This document shows positions 8,942-17,642 of a stretch of 64,000 bases of DNA, in pieces. The notes under the pieces were generated by a model, which was not told the origin of the DNA, did no database searches, and saw only the letters and a list, made by a program, of their open reading frames with translations. This DNA is from Arthrobacter sp. zg-Y1110. GTDB taxonomy: Bacteria > Actinomycetota > Actinomycetes > Actinomycetales > Micrococcaceae. Every line of letters starts with the position of its first letter. The first letter of the stretch is position 1. The translations under genes and the position numbers were made by a program. Location: NCBI RefSeq assembly GCF_025244865.1, contig NZ_CP104272.1:248001-312000 (forward strand). Direction: 5' to 3'.

Positions 8942-9022
8942 GTGGCCGGGAAGAACGACTACGCCGACGCCAAAACCGACGTCATCCTGGCGATCAAGGC
9001 ACGGGCAGCTCGCGGACGCTAA
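8942..9022 (+). pseudogene. Possible C-terminal remnant of a broken gene
   Basis: In the 157-bp spacer after the desaturase, an open stretch ends with NDYADAKTDVILAIKARA and a stop at 9020-9022. The acid-then-K pattern reads like a true protein C-terminus and resembles the end of GrpB (UPF0157) proteins, but nothing recognisable precedes it in the same frame. I regard it as a gene remnant with low certainty; it could also be chance. Confidence 0.25.
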
Positions 9023-9050
9023 TCAGATAAGCAGGTGGCCACGCTCGGGT

Positions 9051-9638
9051 TCAGCGGGCCGAGACGGAGTTCGTACCCTCGGTTTCGATCAAGGGGTCCC
9101 CGGAGGTGTAGGTAATGGTGTTGTTCTCTCCTTCGACGTCGATGTCACGGGTCTCCTCGACACTGACAGTGTTCGCGGTTCCGTCCACATCGATGTCGGG
9201 CGCATTGCTGAGGGTAGCTTCATTATTGCTGCCCTCAATGTCGAGGCTTTCTGCGTCCTCGCCGCTGACTGTGTTGTCATTGCCCCGGATGTCGATGTCT
9301 TCACATTGACCGGTGGTCCGCACCGTGGAGCCATTTGTCTCGACGTCGATGTCCCCGCCGCCGGAGCAGGTAATGCTGACGCTGGTGTTCGCTTCCGTGA
9401 TTTTATGTTCTTGCCCCCGGCTGAGGGTGATCGTTGCACCGGAGGAGCCTGATGCCGTTGATGCGCTTGAGTCTGTCCCGGAGGCCGTGGCCGTGCTCTC
9501 CGGTGTTCCGACGCTGGTTGATGATGGGGTTCCGGTTTCCTCGGGTGTCGGCGCCGGGTCGGCAGAGCATCCGGCGATGAGTGCCAGGCCCGCGACGGCG
9601 GTGATCACGGGGGCGGTGATGCGGGAGCTTCGGTACAT
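9051..9638 (-). CDS. DUF3060 domain lipoprotein
   Basis: A 195-residue exported lipoprotein: signal peptide with lipobox LIAGC ending near residue 25, then a Ser/Thr/Pro-rich linker to about residue 68. The remainder is a run of short beta-type repeats of the form D-I-D-V/I-x-G-x-x-N-T-V (IDIRGNDNTVSG, DIDVDGTANTVSV, DIDVEGENNTITY), the hallmark of DUF3060, suggesting a right-handed beta-helix or roll on the cell surface. Function unknown. The ATG at 9636-9638 has a good ribosome site (AGGAG) 7 bp upstream. The adjacent upstream sequence is a frameshifted gene remnant, which must therefore contain the promoter. Confidence 0.85.
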   Translation of the reverse strand: MYRSSRITAPVITAVAGLALIAGCSADPAPTPEETGTPSSTSVGTPESTATASGTDSSASTASGSSGATITLSRGQEHKITEANTSVSITCSGGGDIDVETNGSTVRTTGQCEDIDIRGNDNTVSGEDAESLDIEGSNNEATLSNAPDIDVDGTANTVSVEETRDIDVEGENNTITYTSGDPLIETEGTNSVSAR

Positions 9639-9653
9639 GCGGGTTCTCCTCAG

Positions 9654-9842
9654 CTAGACGGGGCTGGGTGTTGGGTCGGCCTGCCCGGAGAGAACATGCA
9701 GCTGCCCGAGCAATCCCTCATTTGGGGCTCTTCCGCTTGCCTGTTTTATTGTCCGGCATCTTGGACGGGATGGCCACGTAACTCCGCAGAATGCTGGGCC
9801 GATACTCCGTCGCCGTCGGCCGGTATCCCCCGTCGCCGAGAC
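9654..9842 (-). pseudogene. Frameshifted, truncated duplicate of the 12182-12982 gene
   Basis: This stretch is clearly homologous to the central and C-terminal part of the membrane protein at 12182-12982. Nucleotides 9677-9804 align with about 12299-12424, including the near-identical block GGCCACGTAACTCCGCAGAA. On the minus strand it reads YRPSILRSYVAIPSKM against YLPSVLRSYVAIPPRM. An extra T in the run at 9744-9747 shifts the frame; removing it restores QASGRAPNEGLLGQLHVLSG against QASGRTPNEELVEQLQLLAG, ending at a stop at 9654. The N-terminal two thirds are missing; the remnant begins right after the SDR stop codon. Confidence 0.85.
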
Positions 9843-10673
9843 CTAGGAGGCAGCCGGCCGCCGGGTGAGACGCTCGGTGAGGAGCCGGTTGGCCCAGTTC
9901 GGCGTCACCTGGGAGAGTGCGGCCAGGAAGCGTGCCTGCGATCCGACGGCATGGTGGACGTTGCGGGGCCACTTCCGATTGCGGCGGGACCTGATGCTGC
10001 GTTCCACGGCGGCGACAGCGGCTGCGGCAACATCGGTTTCGTTCAGCCGCACGCCGAACGACTGGATTGCTCCGATACTGACGCCCTTGACCATCGCGGT
10101 GTTGACGAACAGCGGCCACAGATCCAGCACGGCAATGCCATGCTCCGCCCATTCCAGCTCCAATGCCTCGGTCAGCCCGCGGACCGCGAACTTCGTGGCG
10201 CCGTAGGTGGCAAGATCGGGCTGCCCGTAAATGGCTGAGGCGGATCCGAGGTTGAGCAGCACCGGCCTGTCCGCGTTCTTCAGGTACGGGAACGCGGTAT
10301 GCGCACCATTGATCGTCCCAAGAACGTTGACGTCCACGAGCGCCCGGTGCCGTTCAAGATCGGTATCAACGAACGGGCCGGCGGCCAGCAGCCCGGCGTT
10401 GTTGACCAGAAGGTCCAAGTGGTCCTCGCAAACGGAGGCCAGGGCTTCGCGCCACTGCTGGGCGTCCCGGACATCGAGTGTTCCCGTGACGACCGTGGTG
10501 CCGTACTCGGCAGCGATGTCCTTGAGTTCGGCCAAGCCGTGACTTTCGATGTCGAAGGCACCGACTATCCATCCGTTGCGCAGCAGCCGGGCCGCGGTGG
10601 CGTGCCCGATGCCGCGGGCGGCGCCGGTGACGACGGCGACGCGGCGTGAGTGCTGCTCAGTGTTCCCGGCCAT
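9843..10673 (-). CDS. Short-chain dehydrogenase/reductase (SDR)
   Basis: A 276-residue classical SDR. The NAD(P)-binding motif VTGAARGIG is at residues 15-23, NNAG near 88-91, and the catalytic S-Y-K set is present as NLGSASAIYG...YGATKFAVRG (YxxxK). It should oxidise or reduce an alcohol/ketone. The ATG at 10671-10673 lies one base after the stop of the flavin monooxygenase gene, so the two are translationally coupled; the preferred start drops five residues from the longest frame. Paired with an FMO, the likely job is conversion of an alcohol to a ketone for Baeyer-Villiger or related oxidation, which is inference. Confidence 0.9.
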   Translation of the reverse strand: MAGNTEQHSRRVAVVTGAARGIGHATAARLLRNGWIVGAFDIESHGLAELKDIAAEYGTTVVTGTLDVRDAQQWREALASVCEDHLDLLVNNAGLLAAGPFVDTDLERHRALVDVNVLGTINGAHTAFPYLKNADRPVLLNLGSASAIYGQPDLATYGATKFAVRGLTEALELEWAEHGIAVLDLWPLFVNTAMVKGVSIGAIQSFGVRLNETDVAAAAVAAVERSIRSRRNRKWPRNVHHAVGSQARFLAALSQVTPNWANRLLTERLTRRPAAS

Positions 10674-10674
10674 G

Positions 10675-12060
10675 TCAGGCCCCCACACGGTGGGCTGCGG
10701 CCTGCGCAGTGGTTATGCGCCGCGCTCCGGCATCGTGCTCCCTGCGCAGGGCACGCATGTAATCGTCGAAATCCACCTGGATGGTGTGCCGCTTGCTGGT
10801 GACGTACCGCTTGGTGATCGCCTTGCGGTGGCGGTCGATCTCGGCGTCCATCGCGGCCCGCCCGGGCAGGGCGTAGCGGCCCTGGAGATGGTCGGCGGCG
10901 AGCTCGGACTGCCGCTCGGCGATCGGCATGACCGCGCCGAGCGGTTGGACCAGTCCGATGAAGTACAGCCCCGGCACCGTGGGGTGGAACATCCGTTGGT
11001 AGAGCCGGATCTCGTTATCTCCGGAGGGGTTGAGGAACTCAGCGTCAAAGAAAGGGAATGAGATTCTGTACCCGGTGCAGTAGATCACGAGGTCTGCCGC
11101 GACGCGGGTGTCGTCGGTGAAGACGACGCTGTCGCCGTCGAAGCGCTGGATGTTGGGCTTCGGGACCACATCGCCGTGGGCAAGCCTGTCGAGTATCCGG
11201 CCGGAGACGGTCGGGTGGGCCTGGGCGAACTTGTGGTCGGGTTCCTGGAGGCCGTAACGCGACATCGGGCCGGTGGCGGCGCGCATGATCACGCGGGCGA
11301 CCGCCCAGCGGACGCGGGACGGGATCTTCTCGTGCGCTCCGATCTCGTCGAAGGGCTTGCCGAAGACGTACTTGGGAATGATGTGCACGCCCCGCCGATG
11401 GGAGAGGTAGGTCTCGGCCGCGTGATAGCTGGCATCTGTGCAGATGTCCATGGCCGAGTTGCCCATGCCGAGCACCACGATCCGCTTGCCGGTGAGCTGT
11501 TGCTCGTCCTTGTAGTCGTGGGAGTGCATCTGCTCGCCGGTGAAGCCTTCGGCGCCGGGGAAGGCTGGCTCCGGCATGCGGGGGTCCCAGTGGTGGCCGT
11601 TGGCCACTATGACCGAACCGTAGCGCCGGGTCTCCGCGGTGCTCAACCGAACCTCGAAGCCGCCCCCGGGCAGGGGGCGCACGTGCTCCACACCGGTGTT
11701 GAAGGTGATCTTGTCCCGGAACCCGAAGTGGTCGACGTAGGCGTCGAAGTACGCCGCGACCTGGTCATGGCGTGCGAAATTGGGCAGGTTCGCGGGCATC
11801 GGAAAGTCGCTGAACTCCATCCGGCTGCGCGAGGTGTTGATGTGGAGAGACTTGTAGGCCGCGGACACTCCGTTGCTGTTGCCCCATACCCAGTTGCCGC
11901 CGACCCGGTCTGAGAGTTCAAAGCAGTCGAAGGCAAGTCCCCGTTCGTGGAGGACTTTGGCCGCCGTGATTCCGGAGCAGCCGGCGCCGATGACGCACAC
12001 GCGCTCGCGCTCGCTGCTGCCGAGCTCGTCGGTGGGTGGTGTGCTGTGGGCTGTCATCAT
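10675..12060 (-). CDS. Flavin-containing monooxygenase (FMO/BVMO type)
   Basis: A 461-residue flavoprotein. The FAD motif GAGCSG is at residues 25-30, the FMO signature FTGEQMHSHDY (FxGxxxHxxxY type) follows near residue 170, and the NADPH motif GMGNSA near 198-203; a further VIYCTGY segment is the standard C-terminal FMO ATG-like motif. It should catalyse NADPH-dependent oxygenation of a soft nucleophile or ketone in the cytoplasm. It heads a two-gene operon with the SDR. The spacer upstream of the start contains overlapping inverted repeats that could bind a regulator; no regulator gene is adjacent. Confidence 0.9.
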   Translation of the reverse strand: MMTAHSTPPTDELGSSERERVCVIGAGCSGITAAKVLHERGLAFDCFELSDRVGGNWVWGNSNGVSAAYKSLHINTSRSRMEFSDFPMPANLPNFARHDQVAAYFDAYVDHFGFRDKITFNTGVEHVRPLPGGGFEVRLSTAETRRYGSVIVANGHHWDPRMPEPAFPGAEGFTGEQMHSHDYKDEQQLTGKRIVVLGMGNSAMDICTDASYHAAETYLSHRRGVHIIPKYVFGKPFDEIGAHEKIPSRVRWAVARVIMRAATGPMSRYGLQEPDHKFAQAHPTVSGRILDRLAHGDVVPKPNIQRFDGDSVVFTDDTRVAADLVIYCTGYRISFPFFDAEFLNPSGDNEIRLYQRMFHPTVPGLYFIGLVQPLGAVMPIAERQSELAADHLQGRYALPGRAAMDAEIDRHRKAITKRYVTSKRHTIQVDFDDYMRALRREHDAGARRITTAQAAAHRVGA

Positions 12061-12091
12061 TGGCGCTCCAAGCAGGTGGATGTGTGATCGT

Positions 12092-12111
12092 GTGACCTAC
12101 GTCACTGTAGG
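12092..12111. promoter_or_regulatory. Overlapping inverted repeats upstream of the FMO-SDR operon
   Basis: Two interleaved dyads occur 32-51 bp before the FMO start: GTGAC-CTAC-GTCAC at 12092-12105 and CCTAC-GTCACT-GTAGG at 12096-12111. Their position fits an operator overlapping the promoter of the leftward operon. Confidence 0.35.
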
Positions 12112-12181
12112 CTCACCTGGCCGCGTCCAGCATCATCAACACTCCGGCAGGCAGCATCGGGCCCGCGGCTTCGAGGCGGGA

Positions 12182-12982
12182 CTACTTAATGCCGAAGTCA
12201 TAGCCGCCCTGAAGGTGCCCGAACCGCTCCCGAAGGAAGTTGCCCGTGTTGGTCAGCTCCGCGGAGGTACGGCGGTGTCGGCTGGCGTGCAGTGTCTCGG
12301 CCTGTCCGGCAAGGAGCTGCAGCTGCTCGACCAGTTCCTCGTTGGGGGTCCTTCCGCTCGCCTGTTTGGTCTCCAGCATCCGAGGCGGAATGGCCACGTA
12401 ACTCCGCAGAACGCTCGGCAGATAGTCACGCACCGTGGCGGACAGTTCGTACTCAAATTGGGGATCGCCCAGCGGCTGCCGAGTTTCGGCGTCGATCACC
12501 GCGTCCAGCGTCTGGCAGGTTTCCAGAATGCTGGCGTACGCGTCAGCGGGTAGCCGGTTCTTGTTTCGCCTGGCGAGGGCGGCTGACCAGGCCAAAGCAG
12601 CGGACAGGTCCTCCGGCGGCGCCGATGCCCCTGGCTGGGCGGGGGCACCGGCCGCCCGATTCGCCGCGGGGGACTGGGTCATAACCTGGCCCTGCGGTCC
12701 CCGGACCCTGGGATGCAGCCACAGGTCCCGGAGCATGTAGGACCGCATGCCCGCTACAGCGATGAGTCCGAGAATCACAAAGAACGAAAGGATGAACTGC
12801 GCTGCGTTGCCGGGCAGGGCGACGGCCGCCAGGACGAGCGCAACGTACAGGCCACCCTCAAGGATCACCTTCCAGTTACTCCTGCGCACCCCGATCATCA
12901 GCACCAGGAGAGGCATAAAAGGAAAGAAGAGGAGGGCGACAGTGACTTTGAAGATGTTCCCCGCAGTAAGGCGAGACATCAT
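12182..12982 (-). CDS. Membrane-anchored hypothetical protein with C-terminal helical domain
   Basis: A 266-residue protein. Residues 10-32 and about 40-82 are hydrophobic and should form two or three membrane helices; residues 108-130 are an Ala/Pro-rich linker; the rest is a cytoplasmic helical domain with alternating charged and leucine positions (ATVRDYLPSVLRSYVAIP, ELVEQLQLLAGQAE). The C-terminal part vaguely recalls XpaC/TelA-type helical proteins, but I do not recognise the family. A broken second copy lies at 9654-9842 on the other side of the FMO-SDR operon. Function unknown. Confidence 0.75.
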   Translation of the reverse strand: MMSRLTAGNIFKVTVALLFFPFMPLLVLMIGVRRSNWKVILEGGLYVALVLAAVALPGNAAQFILSFFVILGLIAVAGMRSYMLRDLWLHPRVRGPQGQVMTQSPAANRAAGAPAQPGASAPPEDLSAALAWSAALARRNKNRLPADAYASILETCQTLDAVIDAETRQPLGDPQFEYELSATVRDYLPSVLRSYVAIPPRMLETKQASGRTPNEELVEQLQLLAGQAETLHASRHRRTSAELTNTGNFLRERFGHLQGGYDFGIK

Positions 12983-13218
12983 GATCCTCTCGTGAATGGG
13001 TGGTGGCGGAGCCGCAAGCCACCTACGGCCAGATTACAACTAAACCCCGGTCATCGGCTGTGGACTCCGATCCCGGTTTAGGCTGCCCCAAGAGCAGATG
13101 TTCTACCCCTATATAACCGTCCCGGCAGACTTTGAATTCCCGGAGGTTGAACACCAGGATGGATTCGCGCGGGCCTCAGCGCCAGGCCCGCCGTCGGCCC
13201 CTGAACTACAGTGGCACC

Positions 13219-14055
13219 ATGAAAGTGCGCCCCTACAGCGAAGTCGATGTCTTCTCCTCTGAGCCGTATCGGGGCAATGCCTTGGCTGTTGTTCACGATG
13301 CCGACGGCCTGAGTACCGAAGAGATGCAGCGGTTCGCCACGTGGACCAACCTCTCGGAGACGACGTTCCTCCTGGCCCCGAGCAGCCCGGAGGCCGACTA
13401 CCGGGTGAGGATCTTCACCGCCATCGAAGAACTGCCTTTCGCCGGCCATCCAACGCTTGGAACCGCCAAGGCCTGGCTGGACGCCGGGGGATCGCCAAGG
13501 CTCGACGGAACGGTCATCCAGGAATGTGCGGCAGGGCTGATCCCGATCCGTGTAGCGGAGGATCAACTGGCCTTCGAGGCGCCGCCGCTGACCCGCTACG
13601 AACCCGTGGACGAGCCGCTCGTCCAACGGATAGCGGAAATCCTGGGAATCCCGCGGGTGAACATCCTTGATGCGTCGTGGCTGGTTAATGGTCCTCGATG
13701 GATTGGCGTCCGGCTTTCCTCGGCACAGGAAGTCTTGAGCCTGCAACCAGACCGGGCCAAGGCCGGTGACCTGGAAATCGGTGTGGTGGGGCCGCACGAG
13801 TCCACGGAGGAAACCCAGGTCGAGGTGCGTGCCTTCGTCGGAGGCGACCCCGTCTGGGAAGACCCCGTGACCGGCAGCCTGAACGCGGGCCTGGCCCGCT
13901 GGCTCACCGACACAGCTGTGGCGACCGCGCCCTACGCGGCCTCCCAGGGAACAGTTCTCGGACGCCAGGGACGGGTGCACATCAGTCTTAGCGACGGGAA
14001 AATCTGGGTGGGCGGACAGGTCACGGGCTGCGTCGAGGGGACGGTCCGGCTGTAG
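13219..14055 (+). CDS. PhzF family isomerase/epimerase
   Basis: A 278-residue PhzF-like protein with the diaminopimelate-epimerase fold. I chose the ATG at 13219 because the product then starts MKVRPYSEVDVFSS, the usual first strand of the family; the longer frame adds a non-conserved leader. Landmarks are RGNALAVV, the NLSETTFL stretch with the conserved catalytic glutamate, PFAGHPTLGTA and the C-terminal EDPVTGSLNAGLARWL. PhzF proteins catalyse proton shifts in cyclic acids, as in phenazine synthesis; no phenazine genes are near, so the substrate is open. Its 3' end overlaps the convergent flavoprotein gene by 35 bp. Confidence 0.9.
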   Translation: MKVRPYSEVDVFSSEPYRGNALAVVHDADGLSTEEMQRFATWTNLSETTFLLAPSSPEADYRVRIFTAIEELPFAGHPTLGTAKAWLDAGGSPRLDGTVIQECAAGLIPIRVAEDQLAFEAPPLTRYEPVDEPLVQRIAEILGIPRVNILDASWLVNGPRWIGVRLSSAQEVLSLQPDRAKAGDLEIGVVGPHESTEETQVEVRAFVGGDPVWEDPVTGSLNAGLARWLTDTAVATAPYAASQGTVLGRQGRVHISLSDGKIWVGGQVTGCVEGTVRL

Positions 14056-15712
14056 CGTGCAGGCTGGCAGGGTCGCTAAGGGCCCGGTGCACGGACGCGA
14101 CGGCGCTGGACCCTTCGCCGACCGCTGCCGCAACGCGCTTCATGGAGCCGTGACGGACATCGCCGGCTGCAAATACCCGTGGGGTGGAGGTTTCAAAGGG
14201 CATAGGTTCACGGCCCAACGGCTGCCACTGATCCAAGGATTGGATGGCAATGTCGGTTCCGGTGCGGATGAAGCCTGCCGTGTCTCGGTCCAGGGTGGGC
14301 AGCCAGGCGCTGGCAGGGTCGGCTCCGATGAAGCAGAACAGCCCGCGTGCATCCACCGTGCCGGCGGTATCGATGCGGACCGAGTCCAGGGCGGAGCCAC
14401 CGTCCAGGCCGATGATGTTCGACTCAGTATGGATAGAGATCCGGGAATTCTCCCGCAGGCGGTCCACGAGGTAGGAGGACATCCGCGCCCCAACCTCCCT
14501 TCCCCGCACCACCAGATGGACCTGGCAGCCATGGGACGCGAGATAGAGCGCGGCCTGGCCGGCTGAGTTTGCCCCGCCCACTACAACCACAGGGTGCCCT
14601 GCGACTTGGCGCGCCTCGAGGCTGGTAGCGGCGTAATAGATTCCGTGTCCCTCGAAGTCCTCCCACCCCTGAACTCCGAGACTTCGATAGGAGGCCCCGG
14701 ACGTAATCAATGCGGTGCGGGTATGGAGGGTGGCGCCGTCACCCAGCGTGAGCTTGAGGCCGTCATTCATAGTCTCGAGCGACACCGCATCGCAGGGTGC
14801 CCAGATCCTTACCCCGAACTTAATTGCCTGCAGTGTCGCTTGGCGGATGAGGTCTCCGCCGGCCACTCCGAAGGGAAAACCAAGGAAGTTCTCGATTCGG
14901 GAGGTCGACGCCGCCTGGCCGCCGGGCGCGACGGCGTCGAGCACCACCGTGCTCAGCCCTTCGGAGGCTGCATAGATGGCCGCCGCGAGCCCGGCAGGTC
15001 CGCCGCCAACGACCAGCAGGTCCGTCGAGCCCTCCTGATGGGGCTGGTAACTCAACCCGAGACGCTCGGCGATAGTCCCCGGCGTCGCACGCTTTATCAG
15101 CTTGCCCTGGATGAGCGCTGCCGGCAGGTCCTCGGCTGCGATGCCGTGGCCGTCGAGGGCGCCCATGCCGTCCGCCGGGACGACGAAGACGGTATGGATC
15201 AAATCCAGGCGCTCAGCGAAGCGGCGAAGAGCCAGCAGTTCACTCGACGCTTCCGTCCCGACGAACTTGAGCGTCATGGCGGCAGGGCCTCGGCGAAGCG
15301 CTTCGCGGCGCTCCCACAGAGTATGCAGAACAATCCCGCCGAGATCATCGTCCTGGTTCATGACCAGCCGCAGATCTTCGCGGGCCAGGCGTCGAATGCG
15401 CCCGGATTCCTTTACCCGCGCCGACAGGAGTGCGGCCTGTCCGTTGAGCAGCCCGAGTTCACCGCCGAACGAGCGTGGCCCCAGGGTGCTGAGAACGGTT
15501 TCGTCGTCCCACCACAACGGGTCGCGAACCATTTCAATGGACCCTGATTCCACGAGGATCATTGGATAGTTCAAATCCCCTGCACGAAAGACATAGTCGC
15601 CGGCGTTGACGTCGGCGGATGCGGCCATGCCTAGGAGTCTTTCCCATTGCGGGTCGGAAAGACGAGGCACGTCACCGGTGCGCTGGGCGGGGTACTCACT
15701 GATATCCGTCAT
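14021..15712 (-). CDS. cNMP-binding domain fused to thioredoxin-reductase-like flavoprotein
   Basis: A 563-residue two-part protein. Residues ~20-135 form a cyclic-nucleotide-binding (CAP-like) domain (GDYVFRAGD, ESGSIEMVRD, FGGELGLLNGQAA). After a linker, residues 232-545 are a thioredoxin-reductase-type FAD/NADPH module: GGGPAGLAAAIYAA at 236-249, PGGQAASTSRIENF at 263-276, VVVGGANSAG at 376-385 and VFAAGDV near the end. The redox CxxC of true thioredoxin reductases is absent: the corresponding place reads YYAATSLEA (359-367). It therefore cannot reduce thioredoxin in the usual way and may be a ligand-regulated NAD(P)H oxidoreductase. It ends in a 35-bp convergent overlap with the PhzF gene. 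Confidence 0.85.
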   Translation of the reverse strand: MTDISEYPAQRTGDVPRLSDPQWERLLGMAASADVNAGDYVFRAGDLNYPMILVESGSIEMVRDPLWWDDETVLSTLGPRSFGGELGLLNGQAALLSARVKESGRIRRLAREDLRLVMNQDDDLGGIVLHTLWERREALRRGPAAMTLKFVGTEASSELLALRRFAERLDLIHTVFVVPADGMGALDGHGIAAEDLPAALIQGKLIKRATPGTIAERLGLSYQPHQEGSTDLLVVGGGPAGLAAAIYAASEGLSTVVLDAVAPGGQAASTSRIENFLGFPFGVAGGDLIRQATLQAIKFGVRIWAPCDAVSLETMNDGLKLTLGDGATLHTRTALITSGASYRSLGVQGWEDFEGHGIYYAATSLEARQVAGHPVVVVGGANSAGQAALYLASHGCQVHLVVRGREVGARMSSYLVDRLRENSRISIHTESNIIGLDGGSALDSVRIDTAGTVDARGLFCFIGADPASAWLPTLDRDTAGFIRTGTDIAIQSLDQWQPLGREPMPFETSTPRVFAAGDVRHGSMKRVAAAVGEGSSAVASVHRALSDPASLHATAGPSPRRSP

Positions 15713-15835
15713 GTTGATCCTTCCGCAGGGATGGTGCTCATCCAGAAGAAACGCGGAGCTGGGAGGTGGATTGAGGATGCAGTGAGATTACCCGATTGGG
15801 CCCGGAAATGGATGGGCCGCCGGAACAGTCAGAGG

Positions 15836-17329
15836 CTACAACCCGGCGTCGCCGTCGCGGACCGCCGCGAGTTCCAGGACGCGGTCGCGGCAGAGCCGCC
15901 AGCCGAGCATCAGCGCGGGGATGATGACCACCAGGGAGGCGATGGTCCAGGTGCCCACCGGCGAATCGAAGGCCATCAGGATCAGCACGGCGAGAAGGAA
16001 CGCGAGAGTGATCCAGCCGCTCACGGGTGCGCCGGGCATCCGGAAGGACGGGCGGGACAGTTCGCCGCGCCGGGCCCGCTTCGTCAGCTCCATCTGGCAC
16101 AGGACGATCATGGCCCAGGTGCTGATGATGCCCAGGGACGCGACGTTCAGGACGATTTCGAAGGCCTGGGCGGGAACAACGGCGTTGAGGACGACGCCGA
16201 GCAGGGCAACGAACGCGGTCAGGGCGATACCGCCGTAAGGGACGCCCGCCTTGTTCATCCGCCCGGCGAACTTCGGGGCGGAGCCGGCAACGGACATGGA
16301 ACGCATGATGCGGCCGGTGGAATACAGGCCCGCATTGAGCGAGGACAGCGCTGCGGTCAGGACCACCAGGTTCATGATCGCGTCCACACCGTCCACTCCG
16401 ATGGAGCCGAAGAACGTGACGAACGGGCTTTCGCCGGCCTTGTAGGAGCTGTAGGGCAGCAGCAGCGAAAGCAGCACCAGGGTGCCGACGTAGAACACCG
16501 CGATGCGCACGATCACCGTGTTGATGGCCTTGGGCATGATCTTTTCGGGGTGCTCGGTTTCGCCTGCGGCCGTGCCGATGAGCTCGATCGAGGCGTAGGC
16601 GAACACCACGCCCTGCATTACGACGACGGCGGGCAGCAGGCCGTTGGGGAACATGCCGCCGTTGTCCGAGATCAGGCTGAAGCCGACCTGCTGGCCGTCC
16701 ACCGGGGTGCCGAAGATGACGAAGCAGATGCCCACGATCAGGAAGGAAACCAGTGCCACCACCTTGATCAGCGCGAACCAGAACTCGAGTTCGCCGAACA
16801 CCTTGACGCTGACCAGGTTCAGGCCCAGCACCAGGATCAGGGCGGCCAGCGCCCAGGTCCATTGCGGTACATCCGCGATGGGCGGCCAGTACTTCCGGAA
16901 GAAGTTCATATAGAGCGCGACGGCGGTGATGTCCACGATCGCGGTCATCGCCCAGTTGAGCCAGTACAGCCAGCCGGTGACGAAGGCGGCCTTCTCGCCG
17001 AAGAACTCGCGCGCGTAGGAGACGAACGAGCCGGAGGAAGGCCGGTGCATAACCAGTTCGCCGAGGGCCCGCAGAATCATGAAGGCAAAGAAACCGCAGA
17101 CGGCGTAACTGATGACCAGCGACGGCCCTGCGGTGGCCAAGCGGCCGCCGGCACCCATAAACAGCCCGGTGCCGATGGCGCCGCCGATGGCGATCATCTG
17201 GACCTGGCGGGGCTTGAGTCCCTTGTGATAGCCCTCTTCCTCGTGGTGGAAGGTGGGTTCAGGGGCGTTCGCCGCACGCGCGGAGTCCGGGATCGCCGGC
17301 CTCTGCGTGACCGGTGATGGCTGTGTCAT
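15836..17329 (-). CDS. ansP: L-asparagine permease, AnsP-like
   Basis: A 497-residue amino acid permease with about twelve membrane segments. The stretch [19 protein letters not shown] (first helix), [20 protein letters not shown] and [18 protein letters not shown] closely match the asparagine permease branch of the amino acid transporter family, as I recall it from E. coli and mycobacterial AnsP; GABA or D-alanine/serine permeases are the nearest alternatives. It takes up L-asparagine by proton symport. It stands alone, with 313 bp of noncoding sequence upstream. A ribosome site (AAAGGA) precedes the ATG at 17327-17329. Confidence 0.85.
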   Translation of the reverse strand: MTQPSPVTQRPAIPDSARAANAPEPTFHHEEEGYHKGLKPRQVQMIAIGGAIGTGLFMGAGGRLATAGPSLVISYAVCGFFAFMILRALGELVMHRPSSGSFVSYAREFFGEKAAFVTGWLYWLNWAMTAIVDITAVALYMNFFRKYWPPIADVPQWTWALAALILVLGLNLVSVKVFGELEFWFALIKVVALVSFLIVGICFVIFGTPVDGQQVGFSLISDNGGMFPNGLLPAVVVMQGVVFAYASIELIGTAAGETEHPEKIMPKAINTVIVRIAVFYVGTLVLLSLLLPYSSYKAGESPFVTFFGSIGVDGVDAIMNLVVLTAALSSLNAGLYSTGRIMRSMSVAGSAPKFAGRMNKAGVPYGGIALTAFVALLGVVLNAVVPAQAFEIVLNVASLGIISTWAMIVLCQMELTKRARRGELSRPSFRMPGAPVSGWITLAFLLAVLILMAFDSPVGTWTIASLVVIIPALMLGWRLCRDRVLELAAVRDGDAGL

Positions 17330-17642
17330 GGGGGGTCCTTTGCTTGCTCAGCCTCGCGGGGTGCTGCGGGCTGAAGGGTTCGGGGGGCTGCTCGCCGACG
17401 GGCAGCCCACCGGGGTTCGGGTTCCCTGTGCCGGATCAGGGCGTGGCGGCCCTAGGGCAGGGAAAGGCGGGGGTTCTTCGGTGTTCTGTCAGGCGCCTAC
17501 TCAGCCTCTGAATCGCCGCAGAATGCGTTGAGGGGCGCTCGCAGGTGCTAACTCATGCTGTCCGAATGTTCGGATCCCTGACAAGTTCACCCGAAGACTA
17601 TGGCAGTAGTCACACGGGAGCGTCAAAACGGGTGCGGACCCT
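17330..17642. other. 313-bp intergenic region between ansP and the polymerase gene
   Basis: Upstream region of ansP and downstream of the DinB gene. It contains the dyad TCCGAA-TG-TTCGGA at 17561-17574, which could be an operator, and several G/C-rich segments near ansP that may fold in the 5' leader. I recognise no riboswitch class, RNA gene or credible small gene. Confidence 0.4.
17561..17574. promoter_or_regulatory. Dyad TCCGAA-TG-TTCGGA upstream of ansP
   Basis: A symmetric 14-bp element about 230 bp before the ansP start and 69 bp past the polymerase gene's stop. The AT-flanked position suggests the ansP promoter could lie here, but no regulator is known. Confidence 0.3.

Noticed and set aside
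13078..14133. 351-residue minus-strand frame over the PhzF gene
   Set aside because: Antisense shadow of an intact PhzF gene with all family motifs on the plus strand.
15647..17317. 556-residue plus-strand frame opposite ansP
   Set aside because: The translation is His/Gln/Gly/Arg-rich and antisense to a clear amino acid permease.
17330..17642. Possible riboswitch in the ansP leader
   Set aside because: GC-rich folds are present but no conserved core of a known riboswitch class could be identified by eye.
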